64,000 bases of DNA, taken from NCBI GenBank assembly GCA_016713735.1, contig JADJOP010000037.1, positions 310,001 to 374,000 on the forward strand, given 5' to 3'. The notes below the pieces were generated by a model that did not search any database, was not told the origin of the DNA, and saw nothing but the letters and a program-made list of their open reading frames with translations. Origin of the DNA: Bryobacterales bacterium (GTDB taxonomy: Bacteria; Acidobacteriota; Terriglobia; Bryobacterales; Bryobacteraceae). Positions within the stretch are counted from its first letter, which is position 1. The number at the start of each line of letters is the position of its first letter. A program made the translations under genes and the position numbers. Below, piece after piece: positions 23,558-32,026 of this stretch.

Positions 23558-23971
23558 TCAGTTGGGGCGGCGGATGAGGTAGCGGAAGACGTAGAGTTCG
23601 CTGAGGAAGAAGTTGGCGACGGCGAGGGAGGCGATGGCGAGGGCGTTGGCGAGCAGGTAATGCAGGCCGAGGGTTCCGACGAGGAAGCGCATGAGCAGGA
23701 CGTTGCCTACGAGGGAGAGCAGTCCGTTGGAGATGTGGAAGCGCCAGAGGCGGCGGAGGCGGTCGTTGCCGAAGGAGGGGCGGTCAGACCAGGTCCAGAA
23801 CTCGTGCCAGAGGAAGTTGTGGAGGATGGCGAATTCGACGGCGAGGGCGGTGGCCCAGAGGTAGTGGGGGTCGAGGGCCGGTTTGAGGAAGGCGAGGGCG
23901 GCCAGTTGGACGACGATGCCGAGGGCGCCGACGAAGTAAAACTTAGCGGCGCGGAGGGCGACCTCTTTCAC
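23558..23971 (-). CDS. GtrA-like membrane protein
   Basis: A 137-residue protein with four hydrophobic helices in the GtrA pattern (KFYFVGALGIVVQLAALAFL, EFAILHNFLWHEFWTW, FHISNGLLSLVGNVLLMRFL, ANFFLSELYVFRYL). GtrA-type proteins are thought to move polyprenyl-linked sugars across the membrane for polysaccharide or teichoic acid modification. The motif LHNFLWHEFWTW is typical. Its start overlaps the end of the CDP-alcohol phosphatidyltransferase gene by 4 nt, so the two are coupled. Confidence 0.85.
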   Translation of the reverse strand: MKEVALRAAKFYFVGALGIVVQLAALAFLKPALDPHYLWATALAVEFAILHNFLWHEFWTWSDRPSFGNDRLRRLWRFHISNGLLSLVGNVLLMRFLVGTLGLHYLLANALAIASLAVANFFLSELYVFRYLIRRPN

Positions 23972-24653
23972 GGCAGGCGTTCCTCGTTATAGAGCTGGAG
24001 GGTGTGGCGGATGGTGGCGACGATCAGCATGACGGCCATGCCGGCGAGGCCGACGGCGCCGCCGATGTCGAAGAGCAGGTACTGCTGGCCGGCGAGCTTG
24101 GCGTAGGGGCCACGGATAAACAAGGCGATGTTACCGATGGCGAGGAGGATGCGGAGTTCGGTGGGAGAGAACTTCCAGAAGCTGAGGTGGAAGGTGCCGA
24201 TGGTGTATGTCGTCAGGTAGACCTCAATCGAGAGCATGAAGTAGGCGATGACGAGGGCCATGGCGAGGGGGAAGCTCATGTAGCCGGAGAGGCCGAGGCC
24301 GCCGAGCAGGAAGAAGGTGCCGAACATGTCGACGATGTGGTCGACGTAGAAGCCGTAGCGGGGGCGGAGGCGCTGGCGGTAGCGGGCGAGGGTGCCGTCG
24401 AGGGAGTCGCCGAACCAGTTGGTGATGAGGAAGGCGATGACGAGGAGGAGGCCGAGGGGGTTGGTGCGGGCGTACCAGTAGCTGAGTCCGGCGCCGATGA
24501 GGCTGAGGAGGCCGAGGAGGGTGAGGTGGTCAGAGTTGATGGCGGCGGGCATGCGGGCGGCGAGCCAGAGGAGGGCGCGCTTCTCGAGGGGGGGGGAAGG
24601 CTGAGTTGGGCGGGTGTGGGGTCGTTGAGTGGGTTGGAACGGGGTGTGGCCAT
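23968..24653 (-). CDS. CDP-alcohol phosphatidyltransferase, N-terminus in a shifted frame
   Basis: The main frame encodes a polytopic membrane enzyme with the complete signature DSLDGTLARYRQ...GFYVDHIVD (D-x2-D-G-x2-A-R-x8-G-x3-D-x3-D), which transfers a phospho-alcohol group from a CDP-activated donor. The first in-frame ATG (24552) would start MPAAINSDHLTLLG, but LEKRALLWLAAR lies in frame before it and is typical of the family. That segment joins to an ATG at 24653 (MATPRSNPLNDPTPAQ) if the G9 run at 24588-24596 (plus strand) gains one G or loses two. So the true start is probably 24653 with a frame break. GtrA follows directly; the pair suggests lipid or glycan modification. Confidence 0.75.
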
Positions 24654-24743
24654 GGAGCGTCAGAGAGGTTACGGGCTGGTTACAGGATACGAAACGGCGG
24701 GTGAGCGCGTGGGGAGGTTGGCGTGAGTGATTATGATGAGGAT

Positions 24744-25553
24744 ATGAGCAGGAGCAGCCGGCGTCGATTCGTGCAGGCAGCTGCGCTGTCGGCGGCGGTG
24801 CCGGGCGGCGTGGCGGCGGCGGAGTTGAGGCCGGAGACGCTGCTGGCGTTCGCGGCCTACATCCGGGAGCGGGAGCGGCGGTTGGAAGAGGAGCGGCTGA
24901 AGGCGGGGGCGGCGCGGTTCCTGTGGCTGGACGATGAGCCGCGGCGGCGCGAGTCGGCCAAGGCGGGGCGGGTGGCGATTGAGGCGGCGCTGCCGAAGAA
25001 CCCGCGCCAGGTGAAGGGCGGGCTGATTCACGACTGGGCGGCGGGGGTGTTTCTGCCGGGGACGGGGCTGGAGAAGGTGCTCAAGACGGTGCAGGACTAT
25101 GACCAGCACAAGCGCTTTTATGCGCCGGAGGTGATGGATTCGAGGCTGCTGGCGCGGCGGGGGGACGAGTTCCGGATCTACTACCGGCTGAAGAAGAAGA
25201 AGGTGATCACGGCGGTGTTGAACAGCGAGCACGATGCGAAGTATTTCGCGCTGGGCGGAGGGCGAGTGCACAGCCGGTCGTATTCGACGAAGATTGCCGA
25301 GGTGGAGAATGCGGGCGAGGCGGGCGAGCGGGAGCTGGCGCCGGAGGACGGGCATGGGTTTCTGTGGCGTTTGTATAGCTACTGGCGGTTTGCCGAGCGG
25401 GACGGGGGCGTGTATGTGGAGTGCGAGGCGGTGTCGTTGACGCGGGGGATTCCGTTTGGGTTGGGGTGGATGATTGAGCCGATCATCCGGGAGTTGCCGC
25501 AGGAGTCGCTGGAGCGGATGATGGCGGCGACGCGGGTGGCGGTGAAGGGGTAG
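24744..25553 (+). CDS. Exported protein of START/SRPBCC-like type, function unknown
   Basis: A 269-residue protein with a Tat-like signal (SRSSRRRFVQAAALSAAVPG). I chose the ATG at 24744, just after GATGAGGAT; the ORF extends to a GTG at 24723. The middle part (TVQDYDQHKRFYAPEVMDSR, FRIYYRLKKKKVIT, YSTKIAEVENAG, YWRFAERDGGVYVECEAVSL) has the alternating pattern of a helix-grip (START/SRPBCC) domain, but I do not recognise a named family. It ends 14 nt before the convergent membrane protein gene. Confidence 0.7.
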   Translation: MSRSSRRRFVQAAALSAAVPGGVAAAELRPETLLAFAAYIRERERRLEEERLKAGAARFLWLDDEPRRRESAKAGRVAIEAALPKNPRQVKGGLIHDWAAGVFLPGTGLEKVLKTVQDYDQHKRFYAPEVMDSRLLARRGDEFRIYYRLKKKKVITAVLNSEHDAKYFALGGGRVHSRSYSTKIAEVENAGEAGERELAPEDGHGFLWRLYSYWRFAERDGGVYVECEAVSLTRGIPFGLGWMIEPIIRELPQESLERMMAATRVAVKG

Positions 25554-25567
25554 GAGGCGGTGAAGGG

Positions 25568-27187
25568 TTAGGGAGAGCTGCGCCAGATTTCGAAGGAGGG
25601 ATTGGCGTAGGCGAGGTGGGTGCGGGGCGGGGCGGTCCAGGCGAGGCGTTTGGCGTGGATGTAGAAGACGGGGGCGTTGGTGGGGAGGGGCGTGCCTTGG
25701 GCGAAGGCGGCTTCGAGTTCGCGTTTGCGCTGGGCGGCGAAGGGGGTGTTGTAGTCGTGGCCGTGCCAGGGGCGCATGGGAGTGAAGGTGGGGGTGAGGT
25801 AGCCGAGCCAGCGGTCAGTGGACGCGACATAGGCGGCGGGTTGGGGATGGAGGGCGAGCCAGCGGAGGATGTCGTCCTGATCGGGGGTGAGGACGACGGC
25901 GTGCTGGCGGACGGTGGGCCAGCGGAACGTCGAGAACCAGAGCAGATTATCTGAAATAAAGAGGAGCAGGAGTGCGCTGGTGGCGGCGAGGCGGACGGCG
26001 GGCCGGGGGAGGGCGAGGAGCTTTTCGAACTGCAGCAGCAGGGGGGGCGTGGCGAGCAGGAAGAGGGCGATCCAATCGTAGCCGTGGGCGAAGTGGATGG
26101 GCTGCATGGGGCGGATGAAGAGGTCGTGCTGGGTGAGGGCGAGGACGGTGGCGAACCATACGAAGCAGAGGCGGGTGCGGGGCTGGGAGAGCATGGCCGA
26201 GAGGTGGCGCCAGCGGGTGAGGCGGCCGATGAGGAGGACGCCGACGAGGTAAAGGGCGGGGACGATGGTCCAGAAGGAGTAGGGCCAGTCGAGGGAGAAC
26301 TGGTCGCGGACGGAGCGGTGGGCGGGGAAGCGGTTGAGGAAGACCATGTAATAGCCGAGGTGGGCGGCGGCGAGGGCGAGGCTGCCGAGGAGGAGGCGGG
26401 GGGAGGAGGCGCCGCTGCGGAGGAGGAGTTCGAGCAGCGACCAGGCGCAGAAGAGGAGGGCGAGGGTGAGTCCGGTAAAGGGGTGGCTGAGGGAGAGGGT
26501 GGCGGCGGTGGCGAGGGCGAGGCCGAAGCGGCGTTGGAGCAGGAAGAGGATGGCGGTGAGGAAGAGGCCGTGGTAGAAGGCTTCGGTGGGGTAGACGAGG
26601 TTGCGGCCGAAATTGAGCATCCACCAGCCGTCGGCGGGGTCGAGGAGGTGGAGGGAGCGGGGGAGTCCGGCTTTGGCGAAGGAGCCGAGGAGGAGGCCGC
26701 CGAGGGCGAGGATGCCTCCGCCCCAGAAGAAGCAGACGAAGCCGAGTTTTTGGGCGGTGGTGTCCCAACCGGCCCAGTGTTCATAGAGGCGGGCGGCGGC
26801 GAGGGCGGCAAAGGCGGCGGCGGCGAGGCCGAACAGGAGCCAGGCGAGTTGGGGGGAGAGGCCGGCCCATTGGAGGAGGGCGAGGAGGAAGAGGTGGGGT
26901 TGGAAGTAGAGGGCGGGGCTGCCGTAGAGGCCATAGGGGTTGGAGTAGGTGAGGCGGAGGCCTTCGGCGAAGTGCTGGCGGGCGTTGGCGACGTAGTAGG
27001 GGAGGTCGTATTGGACGAAGACGGTGGGAACGAGGCCGCCCGACCAGGCGGCGAGGGCGGTGACGAGGAGGGGGAGGAAGGCGGGGAGGCAGAGCAGGAG
27101 AGGGACCCAGGTGGGGATGCGGGCGGGGGCAGGCAGAGCGGGGGTGTGCGGGGCGGCGGCCGGCGGGGTGTCGAGGGGCTGGAGCAT
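25568..27187 (-). CDS. Polytopic membrane protein, glycosyltransferase-like
   Basis: A 539-residue protein with roughly 11-12 hydrophobic segments after a Pro-rich cytoplasmic head. The early loop (VFVQYDLPYYVANARQHF, SNPYGLYGSPALYFQPHLF) and the C-terminal soluble part ending AYANPSFEIWRSS recall the large dolichyl-mannosyltransferase-like (GT39/GT87-like) proteins of unknown substrate. No Asp-Asp catalytic motif was identified with certainty. The start at 27187 is followed directly by the Ala/Pro-rich stretch; a later start is possible. The gene strand is extremely C-rich. Confidence 0.65.
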   Translation of the reverse strand: MLQPLDTPPAAAPHTPALPAPARIPTWVPLLLCLPAFLPLLVTALAAWSGGLVPTVFVQYDLPYYVANARQHFAEGLRLTYSNPYGLYGSPALYFQPHLFLLALLQWAGLSPQLAWLLFGLAAAAFAALAAARLYEHWAGWDTTAQKLGFVCFFWGGGILALGGLLLGSFAKAGLPRSLHLLDPADGWWMLNFGRNLVYPTEAFYHGLFLTAILFLLQRRFGLALATAATLSLSHPFTGLTLALLFCAWSLLELLLRSGASSPRLLLGSLALAAAHLGYYMVFLNRFPAHRSVRDQFSLDWPYSFWTIVPALYLVGVLLIGRLTRWRHLSAMLSQPRTRLCFVWFATVLALTQHDLFIRPMQPIHFAHGYDWIALFLLATPPLLLQFEKLLALPRPAVRLAATSALLLLFISDNLLWFSTFRWPTVRQHAVVLTPDQDDILRWLALHPQPAAYVASTDRWLGYLTPTFTPMRPWHGHDYNTPFAAQRKRELEAAFAQGTPLPTNAPVFYIHAKRLAWTAPPRTHLAYANPSFEIWRSSP

Positions 27188-27267
27188 GGGTGGAGCGGGC
27201 GTGGGGCGGCCTGGGGGATTGTTCGGCGGTTTGGGCGGGGGGCATTAGGCCGCCGCTCCGCCGGGCC

Positions 27268-27455
27268 GCCGCCCAGGCCTTGCCCTGGCGGGGCTAGCCG
27301 CCCAGGCCTCCGCGACTCTGGCGGGGCTAGCCGCCCAGGCCTCCGCGACTCTGGCGGGGCTAGCCGCCCAGGCCTTCGCGACCCTGGCGGGGCTAGCCGC
27401 CCAGGCCTTCGCGACCCTGGCGGGGCTAGCCGCCCAGGCCTCCGCGACCCTGGCG
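27268..27455. repeat. Tandem repeat of a 33-bp unit, about 5.8 copies
   Basis: Copies start at 27268 (29 bp), 27297, 27330, 27363, 27396 and 27429 (27 bp). The unit begins GCCGCCCAGGCCT and ends GCGGGGCTA. Copies differ at few positions (TC/TT, CT/CC). Because 33 is a multiple of 3, both strands stay open through it (11-residue repeat such as RVAEAWAASPA on the minus strand), but no start, ribosome site or family supports translation. Confidence 0.9.
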
Positions 27456-27484
27456 CGAGTGGATGTTGCGCTGCGAGCGGGGGG

Positions 27485-27521
27485 GACCGGCTCCCTTACG
27501 GTCGCGGTTCCGTTACGGGGT
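27485..27521. repeat. Dispersed intergenic repeat, copy B
   Basis: Core 27491-27520, CTCCCTTACGGTCGCGGTTC then CGTTACGGGG, preceded by GACCGG and followed by TTTGGTGG, as in copy C. Confidence 0.75.
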
Positions 27522-27623
27522 TTGGTGGTTGGGGGTTGGTGAGGTGGGTTTGGTGGGGCCTCCTTTGGTTCGCCGCCGATGAACGCTGATGAACGCAGAT
27601 TCAAGATTAGTTAGTCTGATTTT
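27522..27623. other. Intergenic stretch downstream of the SEC-C gene
   Basis: About 100 bp, partly AT-rich (27580-27625), with no gene or clear terminator. Together with the tandem repeat and repeat copy B it fills the 436-bp gap between two minus-strand genes. Confidence 0.5.
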
Positions 27624-28138
27624 TTAGGCGGCTTGGGGGAGCGGGGTTTTGCCTAGGCAGCAGTGTTTGTATTTGCGGCCGGAGCCGCAGGGGCATTGCG
27701 AGTTTCGTCCCGGGGTGGCGGGTTTGGTGATCGGGGTTTGGGCGATGGGTTCTGGGGGCGGCGGGGTTTGGCGGGGCTTGGTTTGGCGCGGAGGCCGGAG
27801 CGGGTGGTGTGGGTGGCGACGATGGTGTCGATGGATTGGGCGGCGAGGGAGGGGTCGTGTTGCTGGAGGTGGCGGGCGAGCTGGTGGCGGCGGAGTTCTT
27901 CGTAGTTGTAGCGGGTGAGGCGTTCGTAGGTGTGGTGGAGGCGGATGAAGCGCGGGGTTTGCGGGTTGGCCATTTCGGGGTCGGCGAGGATGTGGCGGAT
28001 GAGGAAGCGGCCGAGGACGATGTTGGCGGCGATTTCGTGGACGAAGTGGTCTTCGACGAGGTTGGCGGGGCGGAGCTCAGCGCGGAGGCGGGCTTCGTAT
28101 TCGGCGATGGGGTTGGGAGTTTCGAGTTGGGTTGACAT
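27624..28138 (-). CDS. SEC-C motif protein, interrupted by a frameshift
   Basis: The ATG at 28138 opens a frame with a helical N-terminal domain (NLVEDHFVHEIAANIVLGRF, HHTYERLTRYNYEELRR). In that frame the C-terminus is low-complexity. In the neighbouring frame, ending at the TAA at 27624, a textbook SEC-C zinc-binding motif appears: NSQCPCGSGRKYKHCCLGK. Adding one G to the G5 run at 27754-27758 (or the adjacent G4) fuses the two into one protein of about 170 residues with the motif at its usual C-terminal place. SEC-C motifs bind zinc and mediate contact with SecB or the ribosome. AGAGG precedes the start and forms one arm of a 7-bp inverted repeat. Confidence 0.75.
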
Positions 28139-28144
28139 GGCGTA

Positions 28145-28175
28145 CCTCTAGTTCCATCGTATACCCGCCTAGAGG
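28145..28175 (-). promoter_or_regulatory. Inverted repeat upstream of the SEC-C gene
   Basis: CCTCTAG (28145-28151) and CTAGAGG (28169-28175) form a perfect 7-bp inverted repeat with a 17-nt loop. It overlaps the Shine-Dalgarno sequence and a TATACG -10-like hexamer. It could be an operator or an RNA hairpin that masks the ribosome site. Confidence 0.35.
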
Positions 28176-28247
28176 CAAGAAATTGGTCGCAAGTTATTGA
28201 TTTTATTGAGAATATAGTTTGTGACTGGTTTTAGGCGCAGGGGCGCG

Positions 28248-28575
28248 ATGCAGGCTAGGGGGAGGCGACGGACGCGGAGGTGGCCGTCCCGGTGGAGGGA
28301 GGTGATGGCACAGCGAGGGGAGTTCGTCGCGGCAGGCGTGGAGGGTTGCGAGGAGGGCTGGGCCTCGGGAATCGGGGGGAGCGGTTCACCGCGCAGGAGG
28401 ATGACGCTGGGCCGTGGTCGCGGGTGTGGGCGAGGATTTGCGGGAGGTCGAGGTCGTTGGTGAGGAAGATGTAGCCGTGGTTGCGGGCCGAGGTGGTGAT
28501 GGAGCGGTCAGGGGCGGGATTCGTATCCGGCGGCGGCAGGGTAGGGTATCCAGCGAGGGGTGAGGATTGGGTTGG
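28248..28575 (-). pseudogene. Decayed DUF5615 PIN-like toxin gene
   Basis: No continuous frame, but successive pieces in shifting frames match a DUF5615 (PIN-like) protein: LTPRWIPYPAAAGYESRP, then SARNHGYIFLTNDLDLPQIL and AHTRDHGP, then SVILLRGEP, then ALLATLHACRDEL and HLRVRRLPL. At least three frame changes and one stop are present. It lies directly downstream of a DUF433 gene, the standard antitoxin partner. An intact pair is at 39951-40553 for comparison. Confidence 0.75.
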
Positions 28576-28588
28576 CGAGGGGTTGCGG

Positions 28589-28816
28589 TTAGTTGGCGAT
28601 GTGGGCGCCGGGGGCTTGGGCGAGGCGGGCGGTGAAGGTGAGGGCTTCGCGGATGTCGGCTTCTTCGAGGTAGGGGAAGTCGGTGAGGAGATCGTGCGTG
28701 GAGCGGCCGGCGTTGAGGGCTTCGACGATCATGTTGACGGTGACGCGCATGCCTCGGATGCAGGGTTTGCCGGACATGAGGGCGGGGTCGGTGGTGATGC
28801 GGGGGAAGGGGGGCAT
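28589..28816 (-). CDS. DUF433 antitoxin-like protein
   Basis: A 75-residue DUF433 protein, with PRITTDPALMSGKPCIRGMR, VTVNMIVEALNAGRS and LLTDFPYLEEADIREAL, the family's canonical order (an HTH-like fold usually coupled to a DUF5615 PIN-like toxin). The toxin partner immediately downstream is decayed, so this antitoxin is orphaned at this site. Confidence 0.88.
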   Translation of the reverse strand: MPPFPRITTDPALMSGKPCIRGMRVTVNMIVEALNAGRSTHDLLTDFPYLEEADIREALTFTARLAQAPGAHIAN

Positions 28817-28996
28817 GGGGTTAAGTGTACGGGAGTTGGAAGGGGACAGCGAGAACAGCCTACTTGCGCCTGTGTTCGTTTGATGCGCAGTGCGGACATT
28901 TGTGGCAGAGGGGATCTGCCGATCAATGATGACGGGACTACTCCGAGGAGTAGACTGGGGCGGAGCGTACCAGTCAATCGCTGCAGCAAGACCGAA
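28817..28996. other. Intergenic region beside the HEPN-like gene
   Basis: No gene seen. Base composition falls here from GC-rich to mixed, marking one edge of the low-GC patch that holds the HEPN-like gene. Confidence 0.5.
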
Positions 28997-30298
28997 CTAA
29001 GCCCGTCGACGTAGCACACTTCGATAGTGTCTGATCAAGCGGCGTAGCTCTTCCGGGTCCGTTGGCGCATCCAGCAACTCCGCCGAGGAAGCCCGGCTGG
29101 TGAACCTGCGTCCATCCACCAAGTGAAAATGCAGTAGTAGCTCCACATACTTCTTGAGCTGGTACAAATATACCTCCATCCCGCTCCTCATGTCAGTACC
29201 TGTGCGCGACGGGTCAACGTGCACTACACCGTTTCTAACATCGCGGAGGTGCCGCATGACAGTTTCCGCAAAACCATAGTCGTCTTTTGGAAATAAGGCC
29301 GCCACCCGTCTAACCAGCTTCTCGTGGTCGGACGTCCCGGCTAAATATTCAACAGTGGTCCACAATCGAGAAAAAGCCACTGCGTGATCCTGACAGTCAA
29401 GCGCGCGAGTATAGCGCACGAACGCATGCTCGACATCCTGCTCATAGTAGCTTTCCTTAACCCACCGGCGAATTCTCCGCGCTGTCCCCTCAATTCTGCC
29501 GAGCAGAGAAGCGTTGCCGAAGAGTCCGATTCGTTCGACACCGTACAACTCGTACCAGACGGCATCCACGGCCGGTTTTCCTTGTGAAGTATGCACGGTG
29601 TGGATCGGCCCTGGAAGTATCTCATTGACGGCGCGCTGAGGTCTCGCATCGAATATTCGAAGCCCCACTCTCCTATTTATCAAGAAATTTAAAATACCAC
29701 GCGTATAGTCCACTGCATGCTGACCAATCTCGATAACTGCAGATGGTGACCGCGCCGAGACAGTCGCTTGAACCTGCAACATCTCAGGCGCAGGACGCGG
29801 CATGACATCTTCAATGAGACTCCGCAAGGGCCGAAGATCAACCCTCGTCCCGCCTGGTGGTGAAAATGCAATAGTCGCACCCCGCAAGCGCAACCCTTTC
29901 ATGTTCAATCTTGGAGAAGCAGTCCAAGACGTCGCGAGAATGAACTTCTTCACGTGCTTCGCAAGATACTCGCCTTCGGCCCGCTTGAGGTGGCTTATCA
30001 AAGCCTCCCGGTCGAGAATCTTTTCGGTGGCGGCTCCGTAGACGGCCTTCTCGATCACCTGACGGCGGTCTATCTCAGGCACCAAGCCTTGAAATTCGAC
30101 TACGGATTCCAGAACGGGGATGATGAACACGGTATCGAGGCTGTGCCATTGAGTGGGACTACCGCCCTTGGAGGCGCGCGCGGCACTGAGGCGCGCTACC
30201 AGTTGGTCAATAGCCCTGTCGCCAAAGCTCTTCTTTATTCTCACCTGCTGACACCAATGAACATGATGACATGCACACGGGACTTCGCGTATCGGCAA
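28997..30298 (-). CDS. HEPN-domain protein of the ApeA-like type (candidate defence RNase)
   Basis: A protein of up to 433 residues. The C-terminal about 150 residues look like an ApeA-like HEPN domain: FSRLWTTVEYLAGTSDHEKL, then RVAALFPKDD, then RHLRDVRNGVVHVD. The last contains R-N-x3-H, the RX4-6H ribonuclease signature with the usual polar residue after the Arg. The N-terminal part has no recognised domain. HEPN proteins of this kind are commonly RNases in toxin or anti-phage systems. Codon use is unlike the neighbours; for example bases 29641-29700 are 38 percent G+C by my count, in a window mostly near 70 percent. The start is uncertain: the frame opens with TTG at 30298, and a GTG at 30244 is plausible. 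It stands alone, next to a decayed toxin locus. Confidence 0.7.
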   Translation of the reverse strand: MPIREVPCACHHVHWCQQVRIKKSFGDRAIDQLVARLSAARASKGGSPTQWHSLDTVFIIPVLESVVEFQGLVPEIDRRQVIEKAVYGAATEKILDREALISHLKRAEGEYLAKHVKKFILATSWTASPRLNMKGLRLRGATIAFSPPGGTRVDLRPLRSLIEDVMPRPAPEMLQVQATVSARSPSAVIEIGQHAVDYTRGILNFLINRRVGLRIFDARPQRAVNEILPGPIHTVHTSQGKPAVDAVWYELYGVERIGLFGNASLLGRIEGTARRIRRWVKESYYEQDVEHAFVRYTRALDCQDHAVAFSRLWTTVEYLAGTSDHEKLVRRVAALFPKDDYGFAETVMRHLRDVRNGVVHVDPSRTGTDMRSGMEVYLYQLKKYVELLLHFHLVDGRRFTSRASSAELLDAPTDPEELRRLIRHYRSVLRRRA

Positions 30299-30484
30299 TT
30301 GTCAGTTTACGGAGCCACGACCTCGAATCGGCGGCGGCCAGACCGCGCGCCACCACCGGCCTTGTGCTGAAAAGGTGGGCCAGTACAACTGGCTGGTCTC
30401 TAGGATCCGATGTTTCAAACAGACTCGATGGGTTGGTGCCACTCAGGAGCCGAAGATTCCGTGTTTGCGGCGGGTGAGTTCCCT
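30299..30484. other. Intergenic region upstream of the HEPN-like gene
   Basis: Mixed base composition, no gene recognised; it ends at the stop of the AAA ATPase gene. No clear promoter identified. Confidence 0.4.
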
Positions 30485-32026
30485 CTACTTCCCCAGGCCT
30501 TTGGGAGGTGTGGCTTTGATGGCGCGTTCGAAGGCCCAGGCTCGGATGTGGTTGACTTGTTCTTTCATGCTGCGGGAGAGGGGGACGGAGCGGGCGGCGA
30601 GGGTTACTAAGTCAGTGGGGTTGACGGCGGTGCCGGCTAGTTTGGCCTTGGTGATGGCGCTGACGACGCATTGTTCGATTTCGGCGCCGGTCCAGCCTTG
30701 GGTGAATTCCATGAGTTGGGGGATGTTGAGGGCGTCGGGGTCGTAGCCGCGGCGGGAGAGGTGGATGCGGAAGATTTCGGTGCGTTCTTCTTCGGTGGGG
30801 AGGTCGACGAAGAAGACTTCGTCGAAGCGGCCTTTGCGGATCATTTCGGCGGGGAGTAAGTCGATGCGGTTGGCCGTGGCGGCGACGAAGAGGCCGGGGG
30901 TTTTCTCCTGCATCCAGGTTAAGAAGAAGGCGAAGATGCGGCCTTGTTCTCCGGCGGATTCGGTGGAGGTGACGGCCATTTCAATTTCGTCGAACCAGAG
31001 GACGGCGGGGGCGAGGTCCTCCATGGTTTTGCAGGCGTCGGCGAAGGCGACGGCGGGGCTGCCGTAGCGGCCGGAGAAGACCTCGGTCATGTCCATGCGG
31101 TAGAGGGGGAGTTGGAAATGGGAGGAGATGGCCTTGACGCAGAGGCTTTTGCCGCAGCCGGGGATGCCCATCATGAGGAGGCCCTTGGGGACGATTTCCT
31201 GGCTGAGGGACTCGCGCATGTCGAAGAGTTTGCGGCGTTCCAGCAGCCAGCGCTTGAGGTTTTCGAGGCCACCGATGATGTCCATGGTGGTGGGGGTGGA
31301 GATGAATTCGAGGACGCCGCCGCGGTTGACTAACATGCGCTTTTCTTCGAGTAAGAAGGGGAGCGAGGCGGGGGTGAGGGTGGCGTGATCGGCAAGGGCG
31401 CGGCGGAGGGCGTAGCGGGCTTCGTCTAGGGTTAGGCCCTGGAGGGCGGGGGCTAATGTACGCAGTAAGGGCTCATCGGGGGGGGAGGCGAGCTGGCTGG
31501 TTTCGTCGCGGAGGAAGGAGACTAGTTCGGTGAGGTCGGGTGGGCGGAGGTCGATGTAGAGGACGGAGCGTTCGATTTCGACGGGGAGTTCGCGGACGGG
31601 GGAGGAGATGATGATGAATTTGCCGGTGTCGCGGAGGAGGGAGTAGAGGTCGCGGAGGCGGCGGCGGACGGCGGGGGAGTCGCGGAGGGGTTCGTGGAAG
31701 TCGCGGAGTTGGAAGAGGCCGGGGTGGGGGTGGGCGGCGATGAAGTCGAGGGCGGCGAGGGGGGATTCGGTGCCGAGTTGGATGGGCTGGTTGGGGAGGT
31801 GGAGGGCGTGGGTGAGGGACCAAGACCAGGCGGGGACGGCGGCGGGCGGGTGGCCGGGGCTGGAGGGAGCGGCGAGGGCGGCGCCGGTTTCGGCGAGGAT
31901 GCGGGCGACGCGTTCCTCTTCGGGGGTGCGGATGTAGACGAGGGGGCGGCCGGAGCGGAAGGCGTCAGTGAGGGCGCGGGCGGCGCGGCTGGATTCGGGG
32001 GCGGGGACCGTTTGGGCGATAACCAC
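30485..32026 (-). CDS. AAA family ATPase, Ycf46-like
   Basis: A 513-residue protein with one C-terminal AAA+ module: Walker A GIPGCGKS, Walker B VLWFDEIE, sensor region FVAATANRIDLLP, and arginine finger in EMIRKGRFDEVFFVDLP. The N-terminal about 240 residues (ADAFRSG-like start, PLVYIRTPEEERV, IIISSPVRELPVEIE) match the degenerate N-domain of the Ycf46 group of cyanobacteria and other bacteria, which lack a second ATPase site. In cyanobacteria Ycf46 affects inorganic carbon uptake; elsewhere its role is unknown. The frame passes intact through a G8 run (31478-31485, plus strand). Confidence 0.88.
   Translation of the reverse strand: MVIAQTVPAPESSRAARALTDAFRSGRPLVYIRTPEEERVARILAETGAALAAPSSPGHPPAAVPAWSWSLTHALHLPNQPIQLGTESPLAALDFIAAHPHPGLFQLRDFHEPLRDSPAVRRRLRDLYSLLRDTGKFIIISSPVRELPVEIERSVLYIDLRPPDLTELVSFLRDETSQLASPPDEPLLRTLAPALQGLTLDEARYALRRALADHATLTPASLPFLLEEKRMLVNRGGVLEFISTPTTMDIIGGLENLKRWLLERRKLFDMRESLSQEIVPKGLLMMGIPGCGKSLCVKAISSHFQLPLYRMDMTEVFSGRYGSPAVAFADACKTMEDLAPAVLWFDEIEMAVTSTESAGEQGRIFAFFLTWMQEKTPGLFVAATANRIDLLPAEMIRKGRFDEVFFVDLPTEEERTEIFRIHLSRRGYDPDALNIPQLMEFTQGWTGAEIEQCVVSAITKAKLAGTAVNPTDLVTLAARSVPLSRSMKEQVNHIRAWAFERAIKATPPKGLGK

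Noticed and set aside
27268..27455. CRISPR-like array
   Set aside because: Units are contiguous and identical throughout, with no unique spacers.
26084..27589. 501-codon plus-strand frame
   Set aside because: Antisense to the membrane protein and through the 33-bp repeat; Gly/Glu-rich artefact.
27245..27604. 119-codon minus ORF across the tandem repeat
   Set aside because: Openness follows from the 33-bp repeat; no start signal or homologous domain.
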